DNA from: an uncultured cyanobacterium
GTDB lineage: Bacteria; Cyanobacteriota; Cyanobacteriia; Cyanobacteriales; Chroococcidiopsidaceae
DNA length: 64,000 bases
Assembly (NCBI GenBank): GCA_946221495.1
Contig: CAMIFA010000006.1
Coordinates: 5,474 to 69,473 of the forward strand
Reading direction: 5' to 3'
Below the pieces are notes generated by a model, which saw nothing but the letters and a program-made list of their open reading frames with translations, was not told where the DNA came from and ran no database searches. Below are positions 42,824 to 52,012 of the stretch, one piece after another. The translations under genes and the position numbers were made by a program. Positions within the stretch are counted from its first letter, which is position 1; each line of letters starts with the position of its first letter.

Positions 42824-43516
42824 ATGAAAAACCGACTGAAAGAACTTCGACAACTACACTCCTTGTCACAGTCTGATCTTGCAAGAGAATTAGGAGTGAG
42901 TCGTCAGGCGGTGAATGGTTTTGAATCTGGCAAGTTCGATCCCAGCCTAGATATGGCTTTCAAAATTGCCAGCCTGTTTAATGTTGCAATTGAAGACGTT
43001 TTCATTTATGAGGCAAAGCACTCTATGCAAACACTAGTTGAGCGAGTTAAAAATTTCTTTGGGTTTGAGTTTGGATTCGAGCGATTCACTGAAAAGGCGA
43101 TCAATGCACTCAATTTTGCTCGCAATGAGGCAGCGCGATCTGCTGAAAGCAGCAGCACTTCGCGATCGCAGAACTCGCAAGTCGAACCAGAACACTTACT
43201 AGCTGGCTTGTTGGCTGATCCAAGCACTACCTCTGCTCGTTTACTTCGAGCCACTGGTGTGACGCTAGGCATTGAAACTAATGAGCATTCTTTTGAATCC
43301 CGTGAAAATCCAAAGTTTAGCCAAGAGAGTAAGTTCGTGCTAGAGATTGCCTTGCAAGTCGTTCGGCTTCAGGGTAAAAAGTCGATTGGCACAGAGCATC
43401 TTCTATGGGGATTAATTCGACTAGCAGAAACAGACAAAATCACTTTGAGTGAACTGTTTCAACGTTACGGGATTGATATCGAAATCCTGAACAACAAACT
43501 CATAGAAATAATTTAA
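42824..43516 (+). CDS. XRE-family HTH fused to Clp N-terminal domain
   Basis: A 230-residue fusion. Residues 1-66 are a compact XRE HTH (KNRLKELRQLHSLSQSDLAR, then ELGVSRQAVNGFESGKFDPS, ending IEDVFIYE), as in free-standing 65-residue regulators. Residues about 84-228 are a double Clp repeat domain like the N-domain of ClpA/ClpC: FERFTEKAINALNFARNEAA, VEPEHLLAGLLADPSTTSAR, then FVLEIALQVVRLQGKKSIGT and EHLLWGLIR. No AAA+ ATPase follows. It could regulate DNA in response to a Clp-type ligand or be delivered to a Clp protease. Confidence 0.85.
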   Translation: MKNRLKELRQLHSLSQSDLARELGVSRQAVNGFESGKFDPSLDMAFKIASLFNVAIEDVFIYEAKHSMQTLVERVKNFFGFEFGFERFTEKAINALNFARNEAARSAESSSTSRSQNSQVEPEHLLAGLLADPSTTSARLLRATGVTLGIETNEHSFESRENPKFSQESKFVLEIALQVVRLQGKKSIGTEHLLWGLIRLAETDKITLSELFQRYGIDIEILNNKLIEII

Positions 43517-43546
43517 TTCAAACCAAAAACTGACTGAAACCTCCTA

Positions 43547-43578
43547 CATCTACCAAGTCTTTGATCTCTTGGTAGGTG
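43547..43578 (+). terminator. Hairpin after the XRE-Clp_N gene
   Basis: CATCTACCAAG pairs with CTTGGTAGGTG (one G-U pair) across a 10-base loop, about 30 bases after the stop. It is followed by CTTTGTTGTT, a weak T-rich tract. Confidence 0.6.
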
Positions 43579-43628
43579 CTTTGTTGTTCACCCTCCAGCA
43601 ACCCTCAAACAACTGTCATTACTACTAA

Positions 43629-44915
43629 TTAGATAGATACATTCAAATGTAATTCAATTGCATCACACGCTGTCCTTGCACCATTTTCTAACTGTATTTG
43701 CTTCCCTATTTCAGTAGCCCGTTGAGTATATTTTGGATTAGTTAATAACTGCTTTAACTCAGCAGCAGCCGTGACAGCGTTATATTCAGTACGCTTAATA
43801 GTACGTGCTACACCTAGCCTTTCTGCCCTCGCTGCATTGTCTGGTTGATCGTGGCTGTAAGGCATAATTAACATCGGGCGACCAGATCGTAGGGCTTAGG
43901 CGGTTGTACCGATACCGCCTTGATGGACAATAGCTAGTGAGCGCGGGAATACTTTGGAGTAAGGAGCATAGTCAAAAGCGGCTATGTCTTTGGACAACAA
44001 TTCTTGAGGTGGTTTATTGCGTTGATCTTGTCCAATTAAAAGTACAGCGCGGTGTCCTAACTTTTTAGCAGCGATCGCACTCTCGCTATAAAAATTACCC
44101 GCATCTATTACAGCTGATGAACCCAAGGTAAAAATAATCGGTGGAGAACCAGCATCAAGGAATTCTGATAGTTCTGGAGTAAGTTCTGTTTTATCCTGGC
44201 GATCATAAAAAGGAAACCCCGTTACACAAGTTTTTTTGTGCCAGTCAGGTTGAGGTTGAGCAAAAACTTTGGAGAATAGAGCCAGCACTAAATTCGGTGA
44301 ATGTTGTCCTTCAAAAAGCGGATCTTTACCTGGCGGTAGTCCTAGTTCAGCTCGTAGCTTCCGTACAGGTTCAGTCCACGAACGAACACTACGCTTGGCA
44401 AGAGAGAGTAAAACACCAATAATTAATGAACCAAGTGGTCTTAAAGAAATCTGACCGTACACAGTTGGTAGAACTGGAGGATCATAAGCTGATAAAAAAG
44501 TTAATGGAGCTAACACGCTAGATACCCATCGAATCCCCGTTTTTTCAACTACCAAAGGACTAGCAAAACTCAGTGGATGACTTACAAGCAAATCAGCACC
44601 ACTTACAGCCTGGATCAAATCTTCATAACTATCTTTTAGATAAGGTAGGAGTAACTCACGAACAACATACTGTGTTCCCTGACTAGGGTGCATTGCGCGT
44701 TTGATAATTTCTTGAGCTTGATCAAAACTGCCATTAAATAAATCAGGTCTGATCGGGTAAAACTCAAGTCCTTCAGCTTCAACTTTAGAGCGATACGTCT
44801 CGTGTGTGGCAATTACAGGTTGGTGTCCTCGTTGCTGCAATTCCAGGGCGATCGCCATATAAGGATGCAAATCACCCAGAGATCCATAAGTGGTAAGAAT
44901 AATACGATTACCCAT
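43629..44915 (-). pseudogene. UGT/MGT-type glycosyltransferase with one in-frame TAA
   Basis: A single frame of 428 codons from ATG 44915 to 43629, broken only by TAA at 43896-43898 (codon 340). The N-terminal part is a GT-B donor/acceptor fold (RIILTTYGSLGDLHPYMAIA, PPIIFTLGSSAVIDAG). The stop falls in the donor-binding signature: VHQGGIGTTA-stop-ALRSGRPMLIMPYSHDQ, where family members have Gln. Without the C-terminal 88 residues sugar-nucleotide binding should be lost. Likely a sterol/flavonoid-type glucosyltransferase before inactivation. Confidence 0.82.
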
Positions 44916-45314
44916 TGCTTAGTAACTTCAACTTGTATTTGTGTAGCTATTTAACGATGCTGTTGAGTGGCGGCAAATAACCTCGAACCCATCACTAGGC
45001 ACTTTTGACAATCCACTCTAAGCAGATTGTTAAACTGCATATTATGAGCAAAGTAAGACTTGACAGTATGGATTAATGACATAAGCTTTGTATATTTCTT
45101 TCCTTATTGAGATCCAGAAGTTTTCTAGATATTTCTCTAGGGAACAATGCTCGAAGAATTTGGTGGAGGTATGTGTTCTAATTTGAATCAAGTATTACTT
45201 GTATCATCCAAAGAAAAGCTATGTCATATTAATTGAACGCTTAGAAGAACATATCTACGTTACATTCAGGCACTACACTACGAGAAGTGCTGACGGGGTG
45301 AGAAATTCTTTGAG
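44916..45314. other. Intergenic interval between divergent genes
   Basis: About 400 bases. No protein-like frame, RNA gene or clear repeat was recognised. It should hold the promoters of the broken glycosyltransferase and of the GatD-like gene. Confidence 0.35.
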
Positions 45315-46121
45315 ATGAATTTTGAACAATTTGAATTAACAATTGGCTGGCTGTATCCAACGCTGATGAGTACCTACGGCGATCGCGGTAATGTAATCTG
45401 CATCCAACGGCGCGGTGAATGGCGGGGTTACAAAGTCAAAATTATGCCACTGGATCAAAACTCTACAACTGCTGATATCCACTCAGTAGATTTATTAGTG
45501 GGTGGTGGCGCACAAGATCGGCAACAAGAAATTGTGATGCGTGACTTACGTGGTGCAAAGGCAGAAGCGCTACGTGAAAAAATCGACAGTGGTACTCCTG
45601 GGATATTTACCTGTGGCGCACCGCAATTATTAGGTCATTACTATGAACCTGGAGAGGGACAAAGAATTGAGGGACTAAGCTTATTTGATTTTGTTTCAGT
45701 TCATCCCGGCTTAAATGCACGTCGCTGTATTGGCAATCTTGTGATTGAAATCACAGCAAAGCGGCTGGCGGCGGAATTACAAGTAATCGCAGGTTCGCCA
45801 GTATATGTAATTGGCTTTGAAAATCATGGCGGACGTACTAAACTTGGTCAAGTAGAAGCTTTAGGGCGTGTAGTGCAAGGGTTGGGGAATAATGGTGAAG
45901 ATGGCACAGAAGGGGCATTTTATCAAAATGCGATCGCTACTTATTCTCACGGTCCTGTTTTACCAAAAAATCCCTTTCTTGCCGATTGGCTAATCCAGAC
46001 AGCATTGCGGCAAAAGTATCAACAGTTGATTTCACTTTCACCTCTTGACGATACCCTGGCAACCCAAGCGCGATCAGCGATGTTTAAAAAATTGCGTGTA
46101 AGTGTACCAATAGCAAAGTAG
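45315..46121 (+). CDS. GatD-like glutamine amidotransferase (CobB/CobQ class)
   Basis: A 268-residue class I-type amidotransferase. The nucleophile Cys is in GIFTCGAPQLLG (about residue 95) and the His in YSHGPVLPKNP (about 218). The N-terminus (IGWLYPTLMSTYGDRGNVIC) and DLLVGGGAQDRQQ match GatD, the glutaminase subunit of the MurT-GatD enzyme that amidates lipid II glutamate. The expected partner murT is not adjacent. Confidence 0.85.
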   Translation: MNFEQFELTIGWLYPTLMSTYGDRGNVICIQRRGEWRGYKVKIMPLDQNSTTADIHSVDLLVGGGAQDRQQEIVMRDLRGAKAEALREKIDSGTPGIFTCGAPQLLGHYYEPGEGQRIEGLSLFDFVSVHPGLNARRCIGNLVIEITAKRLAAELQVIAGSPVYVIGFENHGGRTKLGQVEALGRVVQGLGNNGEDGTEGAFYQNAIATYSHGPVLPKNPFLADWLIQTALRQKYQQLISLSPLDDTLATQARSAMFKKLRVSVPIAK

Positions 46122-46205
46122 TAGCTTATTAACCAAGAATGCCCTTGTGTAAAACCTTGTATATATTCATGATCTTCAATTGTAGATGGAATTGATTAAT
46201 TGATT

Positions 46206-47486
46206 ATGGTGTACTTTTGGATGCCAGTTATCTTTTGGGGAATAGGGACTATTCTCTGGGCAGAAATAGTGCGAGATTTGTATCACGTATTAGCTCATCA
46301 ATTTCCCCTGCTATATCGGCAGCACGTATGGCATCACCGTGTCTTTCGCCGAGATTTAACATTTGCAAATGCAGCAATTTATCGTCAGGCACAGTGGCGT
46401 AACGATTTGCCTGAATGTTTAGTAATGTTGCTATTTACGCTGGCAGCATGGGGGATATGCTACCGATGGACACCTGCCTATCAATGGGGAGCATTAGCAG
46501 GAAGTGTTTACACATTGGGGTTTCTTGTTAGCTGTGTAGCGCGTGGTAGTGGTAGTGAATGGGCGCGAGAGGCAACAGACATAACTCACAAACCTGGTGC
46601 TTTCATGTCGCCGCCAGCAGCCTGGTTTGTAAATCGACCTTATCACTGGCGGCATCACTTTGATGATGACAATGCTTATTATTGTGGTACTTTCACTTTA
46701 ATAGACAAGCTAATGGGAACTGCACTAGCGCTTAAAGGTAAGACAGTAGCAGTAACAGGAGCATCTGGAACTTTGGGACGCGCCCTACTTCTACACCTGC
46801 ACCAAGCAGGCGCGAAAGTGGTAGCACTTAGTTCTCAATCACAGCCTGTTACTCTAACGGTGAATGGGAAGCCTCTGGCTGTGAAGACAATCAGCTGGCA
46901 AATAGGTGATGAGGAGCAACTAACAGAGCAGTTAAAAAAGATTGACATTTTAGTTCTCAATCACGGTATTAATGTCAGAAGTGCAAGAACTCCAGAAGCA
47001 ATTTTAAAATCTTACGAAGTCAACACATTTTCTAGCTGGCGATTGCTAGAACTTTTTTTCACTACTATTTCTACTAATGAAGATGTAGCTCTTAAAGAAG
47101 TTTGGGTTAATACTTCTGAAGCGGAAGTTAGCCCTGCTTTTAGTCCTTTGTACGAACTTTCTAAACGCGCTTTAGGTGATTTAGTTACATTACGGCGTTT
47201 AGATGCCCCTTGTGTAGTGCGGAAATTAATTTTAGGACCATTTAAAAGTCCTTTGAATCCAATTGGAGTTATGTCCGGTGATTGGGTAGCGCGGCAAATT
47301 GTGAATTTAGCAAAACGTGATATCCGCAATATTATCGTGACGATTAATCCGCTTACTTATCTACTGTTTCCCGTAAAAGAATTCTCTAGAACAATATATT
47401 TTAGGTTTCTTAGCGATCGCCATGCTTTACTGCAATCAGTAACACCATCTGAATCACCCAAAGTAGATGTAGAAATTCAGAGTTAA
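46206..47486 (+). CDS. Bifunctional sterol-desaturase-like / short-chain dehydrogenase
   Basis: A 426-residue fusion from the ATG at 46206 (TTG 46200 possible). The N-terminal half has membrane helices and histidine clusters of the fatty acid hydroxylase/sterol desaturase type (YHVLAHQFPLLYRQHVWHHR, then YHWRHHFDDDNAYY). The C-terminal half is an NAD(P)-binding Rossmann domain (TVAVTGASGTLGRALL, ILVLNHGINV; YELSK carries Tyr and Lys). The combination is recurrent in cyanobacteria; the substrate is unknown. Confidence 0.88.
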   Translation: MVYFWMPVIFWGIGTILWAEIVRDLYHVLAHQFPLLYRQHVWHHRVFRRDLTFANAAIYRQAQWRNDLPECLVMLLFTLAAWGICYRWTPAYQWGALAGSVYTLGFLVSCVARGSGSEWAREATDITHKPGAFMSPPAAWFVNRPYHWRHHFDDDNAYYCGTFTLIDKLMGTALALKGKTVAVTGASGTLGRALLLHLHQAGAKVVALSSQSQPVTLTVNGKPLAVKTISWQIGDEEQLTEQLKKIDILVLNHGINVRSARTPEAILKSYEVNTFSSWRLLELFFTTISTNEDVALKEVWVNTSEAEVSPAFSPLYELSKRALGDLVTLRRLDAPCVVRKLILGPFKSPLNPIGVMSGDWVARQIVNLAKRDIRNIIVTINPLTYLLFPVKEFSRTIYFRFLSDRHALLQSVTPSESPKVDVEIQS

Positions 47487-47552
47487 TTTAAAGTAATAAA
47501 TTGAATTTAATGTTGCCTTGAGATTGCCGCACGACTTCACTACTTAATATAT

Positions 47553-47726
47553 TAGACCTCCTGCACAGAATGCCCTCCGAATGGAATTCGGGGCTAGAAA
47601 AACGAAGTCCGGATGGTGCGCGGACTGACAAATGAAAATGAGCTGTTAGTGTACGAAGGTACACTTTGTCTGTATAGCCGCGATCTTGTATTCGCAAAAG
47701 GCGCAACGATTCATGCAGGAGGTCTA
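47553..47726. mobile_element. MITE-like element, copy 2
   Basis: Perfect 13-base terminal inverted repeats TAGACCTCCTGCA (47553-47565) and TGCAGGAGGTCTA (47714-47726), TA at both outer ends, 174 bases in all. The inside has no credible gene. The right end GATTCATGCAGGAGGTCTA matches the right end of the 33.8 kb element at 17 of 19 positions, so both belong to one family. It sits between the desaturase/SDR gene and the rpoC2 terminator. Confidence 0.75.
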
Positions 47727-47750
47727 TTGAATTCAGCGATCGCCCAAACA

Positions 47751-47789
47751 AATAAAAAATCTGGACTTTGAATAATATCCAAAGTCCAG
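47751..47789 (-). terminator. Terminator of the rpoB-rpoC1-rpoC2 unit
   Basis: On the minus strand CTGGACTTTG pairs perfectly with CAAAGTCCAG (10 base pairs), followed by ATTTTTTATTT. It lies 31 bases after the rpoC2 stop: a textbook intrinsic terminator. Confidence 0.92.
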
Positions 47790-47819
47790 TAATGCTTAAC
47801 GCCAAACTAAAGTTAGTAG

Positions 47820-50800
47820 TTATTCATCATCGTCCTCGAAATCATCATCATCGTCATCCTCATCTTCGTCCTCGTCTAGATCATCAATCTCATCACTAAT
47901 CATCAGATCATCCTCTTCCTCCAAGATTGGAGAAGGGCGCTCAAAGCCGAAACCATCTCCTAAGCCTCCTTCTAAACTGTAAGCTCTAGCGGTTCGGTCA
48001 TCTAGCACTACGTCTAACGGGTCATCGCCGTCATCAAATACACTGCCTACCTCTAAAGAAAAATCATCAGTTGTCGTACTGCTAATTTCTTCATAGGCAT
48101 TGAACCCCGTTCCGGCTGGAATCAAGCGTCCAATAATCACGTTCTCTTTCAAACCTCGCAGCCAATCAGATTTACCTTCAATTGCCGCTTCCGTAAGTAC
48201 CCGCGTTGTTTCTTGGAACGAGGCAGCAGAAATAAAGCTATCTGTATTCAGCGAAGCCTTGGTAATACCCAAGAGTACAGGTGTGTACTGCGCCCTAGCA
48301 CCCCCCGTGATGCTCATCGCTTCATTCACCTGTTCAATTTGGCGCAACTCTACGAGTTCCCCGGGCAACATGGTAGTATCACCACCATCGTCTACCCGCA
48401 CCTTAGAAGTCATCTGCCGCACAATTACCTCAATGTGCTTATCAGAGATATCAATACCTTGTGATTGATATACTAACTGCACTTCATTCACCAAAAAGGT
48501 CTGTACCTGCTGCAAAGCTTCCAAGGCACTTGCATAAATTCCTTGATGCAAGTTGAGATTATAGAAAATTTCTAAAATCTCATGCGGATTTGCTGGTCCC
48601 TCGGTGAGGGGCATTCCCGCCTCTACAGTAGCACCATCTGACAGCACCACATTCTGACCCGGTCCAATTGGATATTCGGTTATTGTGCCAGCATCATCAG
48701 CTACCTTAACTCCAACCGTTTCACCTTCTACCCTACTTACTTCAATAGTTCCAGGTCTGCGAGCTAAAACGCAAGCTTCCTTCGGCTTGCGCGCCTCTAG
48801 GAGTTCTTCAATTCTCGGTAATCCTTGAATAATATCTCCAGTTTTAGCGCGCTCGAACACCAACAGCACCAAGTTATCACCGCGCTGTACTAAGGCTCCA
48901 TCATCTACTTGTAACACCGCTCCTGGTGATACACGATAAGGACGAGCAGTTCGCAGAGTGATTTCATAAGAGTCATTAGTTACTAGTCCTTGGTCATTAG
49001 CTGATAACTGCTGACTATTGACTGATGACTGTTGACTATTGACTGATAGCACTTGACCAGATTCTTCTAAGAAGACTCCGGGAGCAATTTCGGCTCCAGC
49101 CACTAATAAGTTGCCTGTTTTAATTCGGGGGCGCTCAGATGTCCGCAGAGTAAAGGTATCATTCTCTCGCAATACTAATATCCGCCGAATCGCTTCTGCT
49201 CCTTCTCGGATACCACGTACTTCCCCGGCTTCTTTGCACTGAATTTCTGTACGGGCTACTACTGCTCCAGGTGCAATTTCTTGACCATCTTCAACTAATA
49301 ACTTAGTGTTTGTACTTCCTTGGGTAGCATCTGCGGCAATGTCGCGGCGCAGCACTAAAGATTCTAAAATCACCAGCTGCAGTCGCTGCACTTCTGGATC
49401 GTCGCTGTCTGGCAATAGCTCAATATCTGCTACCATTGGCGCACCAGTATGTTCGCTTGCTCCCTGCTCAATTTCTAATACTAGTTGAGTGCGTAGCAGT
49501 TCTACTCCTTCTACAGACTTTACCCGTTCCGAATCTTTATAAAACATTCGCTGCACTGCCCGTAGTTCAATCGAGCGACCCATGCCGGTGCTAGATTGGG
49601 TACTTGGCACTGGTGGTTCGTCTGGGATCGGGAACTCGGTTACGGGTCTAACTAATAAAGCAGGCCCTTCCGGTGATTCTACGTACTCGATGTAACGCAG
49701 TTCGGAAAGTGTATGTCCTGGGAGAATTTCTTCTCCAGCTTGACCAAAAGTACCATCGCGATTGATCACTGCTTCTGGGTCATCTACCATTAGCAGTTCT
49801 CCGGGCTTAATTACTAGTTCCCGCAGAATGTCATTTTTCTGTGTTACTTCTACTACGCCACTGTTTTGGCAAAAGATATCTTTTACTACTTCAGTTCCGG
49901 CTTCGACATATTGATTGTCTTCTACCAGCAATAGGGAGATATCTTTATTTACTTCATGGGTTTCTTCGGGAATCCATAACAGAGTTCCCCCCTGCACCAC
50001 TTCGTAGCCCTGTTTCGCTTTGCCTTTTTTCGCTAGTTCCACCCCAGCATATTTAATCAAGCCGCCAGTGGAGGTGCGATATTGATCGGAAATCAATTCA
50101 GCTACTACTTGACCGTTTAACACTTTTGTGCCAGGAGTAGCTAAAAGTGAAAACAGTTGGTTGTTATTAGTTTCAACTAAGTATTGGTCACGACCTTGAG
50201 AGTGTTCTACCCGCACCTTGGCTGTGTCTAGAACTACAGATGCGGTAATAATTTCAATTTCGCGTGCGCCTTTAACAGAACCAGATGTTTGGGGCAAACG
50301 GACGATACCGCCGTGAGTAGTGTTAAGTCTCGTTTCTGCCAATACACTGCTTGCATCTACGCGATCGCCATTGCTGACTACGGGTTCCGCACCTGGAGGT
50401 AAGTTATAAACTTCTCCCGATAAAATCCACAGCAAACCGCCTTGGGCTGCTGTTGTTGTCGTATTGCCTTGACGGTCTGTTTTTTCTTCTGGGACTACGT
50501 CGGCAAATTTCACTTCTCCCGCTAAATCGGAGGCAACATCTTTCGTTGCTTTTTCGGTATGCGCCCTAGTTGTCCGCGCCGCTAGTGCCACTTCTGCTAG
50601 AAGTTCTCCAGTTTTTACAGTCTGACCGTCCACAATGTACAGCGTTGACCCTTGAGTAACCGGAATTTTTACTTGTTCTTTAGAAGCGAACTCTAAAAGC
50701 AGAGTGCCATTTGCTTCCACAAACAAAGCATCTTCACCATGACGAGTTCTATGGCTTCTGGTACGTAAATTTTTGGGAATCCGCACCGTGCCATCTTGCG

Positions 50801-51872
50801 CTGCTCGTACTTGGCGGGCAACTTCTCCGGTAAACACACCGCCTGTGTGGAAAGTCCGCATTGTTAGCTGAGTTCCTGGCTCTCCAATACTTTGAGCCGC
50901 GATAATTCCTACAGCTTCGCCTAAATCTACTGGTTCAGCGTGAGCCAGACTCCAACCGTAGCAATATTGACAAACAGATCGCGCGGCTTCACAGGTAAGC
51001 GGCGATCGCACCATAACTTCTTCTACGCCTGCTTTCTCGACAGCGATCGCCAAATCATCAGAAATTGGCTGATTTTTTGGTACTATAACTTCTTGGGATT
51101 TGGGATGCACAATATCTGTAACTCCGACTCGACCCAACAAGCGGGAGCTGAGGGGAATCATTGTGCGTTCGCCTTCTTTCATGGCTTGAATCGGAATTCC
51201 CCGCGTTGTACCGCAGTCAAATTCCCGAATAATTACATCCTGAGATACATCTACCAAACGCCGCGTTAGATAGCCAGAATCAGCAGTACGTAAAGCTGTA
51301 TCTACCAGACCTTTTCTAGCTCCGTAGGAGGAAATAATATACTCAGTTACCGTCAAACCTTCGCGGAAGTTAGTTTTAATCGGTTGGTCAATAATTTCGC
51401 CTTGGGGGTTTGCCATCAAACCCCGCATTCCCACTAGCTGGCGCACCTGAGAAATATTACCTCTAGCCCCAGAAAAAGCCATCATATACACAGAGTTGAG
51501 CGGGTTGGTAGCCCGAAAATGGTCTACCACTTCGTCTTTAAGTGCTTCTGATGTGCTATTCCAGGTATCAATTACCTTTTGAAAGCGTTCAACTTCCGTA
51601 ATTTCGCCGCGTGTGTAGCGTTCTTCCGTAGCGCGAATTTCGGTTTCAGCCGCTTCTAAAAGCACACGCTTACTCGGGGGAACCATCAAATCATCAACAC
51701 TAATCGAAACCCCAGCCTTCGTGGCGTAGCGAAATCCCAAGTCTTTAAGGCGGTCGGCGATCGCTGCTGTACGCGCAGTGCCATGATGTGTAAATGCCCA
51801 GGCAATCAATTTCTTGAGCTGACCCTTGTCAACTATCCGATTCCGAAAGATTATTTCCTTACCGTCTGCCAT
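47820..51872 (-). CDS. rpoC2: RNA polymerase beta' subunit, C-terminal half (cyanobacterial)
   Basis: A 1350-residue RpoC2. It contains the trigger-loop helices (SIGEPGTQLTMRTFHTGGVF), the zinc cysteines EFDCGTTRG ... CEAARSVCQYCYGW, and the large sandwich-hybrid-motif insertion typical of cyanobacteria. Residues about 942-967 (VNSQQSSVNSQQ, then LSANDQGLVTNDS) are encoded by heptad repeat DNA and look like an in-frame insertion. The C-terminus is a long Asp/Glu run. Last gene of rpoB-rpoC1-rpoC2. Confidence 0.98.
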   Translation of the reverse strand: MADGKEIIFRNRIVDKGQLKKLIAWAFTHHGTARTAAIADRLKDLGFRYATKAGVSISVDDLMVPPSKRVLLEAAETEIRATEERYTRGEITEVERFQKVIDTWNSTSEALKDEVVDHFRATNPLNSVYMMAFSGARGNISQVRQLVGMRGLMANPQGEIIDQPIKTNFREGLTVTEYIISSYGARKGLVDTALRTADSGYLTRRLVDVSQDVIIREFDCGTTRGIPIQAMKEGERTMIPLSSRLLGRVGVTDIVHPKSQEVIVPKNQPISDDLAIAVEKAGVEEVMVRSPLTCEAARSVCQYCYGWSLAHAEPVDLGEAVGIIAAQSIGEPGTQLTMRTFHTGGVFTGEVARQVRAAQDGTVRIPKNLRTRSHRTRHGEDALFVEANGTLLLEFASKEQVKIPVTQGSTLYIVDGQTVKTGELLAEVALAARTTRAHTEKATKDVASDLAGEVKFADVVPEEKTDRQGNTTTTAAQGGLLWILSGEVYNLPPGAEPVVSNGDRVDASSVLAETRLNTTHGGIVRLPQTSGSVKGAREIEIITASVVLDTAKVRVEHSQGRDQYLVETNNNQLFSLLATPGTKVLNGQVVAELISDQYRTSTGGLIKYAGVELAKKGKAKQGYEVVQGGTLLWIPEETHEVNKDISLLLVEDNQYVEAGTEVVKDIFCQNSGVVEVTQKNDILRELVIKPGELLMVDDPEAVINRDGTFGQAGEEILPGHTLSELRYIEYVESPEGPALLVRPVTEFPIPDEPPVPSTQSSTGMGRSIELRAVQRMFYKDSERVKSVEGVELLRTQLVLEIEQGASEHTGAPMVADIELLPDSDDPEVQRLQLVILESLVLRRDIAADATQGSTNTKLLVEDGQEIAPGAVVARTEIQCKEAGEVRGIREGAEAIRRILVLRENDTFTLRTSERPRIKTGNLLVAGAEIAPGVFLEESGQVLSVNSQQSSVNSQQLSANDQGLVTNDSYEITLRTARPYRVSPGAVLQVDDGALVQRGDNLVLLVFERAKTGDIIQGLPRIEELLEARKPKEACVLARRPGTIEVSRVEGETVGVKVADDAGTITEYPIGPGQNVVLSDGATVEAGMPLTEGPANPHEILEIFYNLNLHQGIYASALEALQQVQTFLVNEVQLVYQSQGIDISDKHIEVIVRQMTSKVRVDDGGDTTMLPGELVELRQIEQVNEAMSITGGARAQYTPVLLGITKASLNTDSFISAASFQETTRVLTEAAIEGKSDWLRGLKENVIIGRLIPAGTGFNAYEEISSTTTDDFSLEVGSVFDDGDDPLDVVLDDRTARAYSLEGGLGDGFGFERPSPILEEEDDLMISDEIDDLDEDEDEDDDDDDFEDDDE
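48971..49049. repeat. Heptad repeat DNA inside rpoC2
   Basis: About 79 bases made of degenerate heptads (TGACTAT / TGACTGT / TGACTGA). The part AGTCCTTGGTCATTAG (16 bases) is identical to the intergenic repeat at 59156-59171. It is read in frame in rpoC2, adding about 26 residues without shifting the frame. Confidence 0.75.
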
Positions 51873-51899
51873 TGTTATTTTCCAAATTGTTTTGTGACA

Positions 51900-52012
51900 A
51901 ACATTTGCTTGTTAAGAGAGGTGTTAGGGGCTAGGGATTGGGGATTAGGGATAACTAACAGAGGATCTGCCGTTTGATTCCCTATTCCCTGATCCCCGAT
52001 CCCTGATCCCTT
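51900..52012. repeat. Palindromic GATCCCT/TAGGGAT heptad array between rpoC1 and rpoC2
   Basis: A left run of TAGGGATTGGGGATTAGGGA and a right run of complementary CCCTATTCCCTGATCCCC-like units form a long imperfect inverted repeat in the 140-base rpoC1-rpoC2 gap. Similar units (TAATTAGGGATCGGGGATTG) start the rpoB-rpoC1 gap at 53890. These match cyanobacterial short repeat families. Confidence 0.7.

Noticed and set aside
42612..42884. 90-codon minus-strand frame
   Set aside because: Overlaps the twin operators and start of the XRE-Clp_N gene and has no recognisable domain.
42824..43516. Fragment of a clpC gene
   Set aside because: The frame is complete with its own HTH start, stop and terminator; the Clp part ends cleanly after the N-domain, so a fusion is more likely than a broken ATPase.
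47488..47805. 105-codon minus-strand frame
   Set aside because: It runs through the MITE-like element and the rpoC2 terminator; composition is not protein-like.
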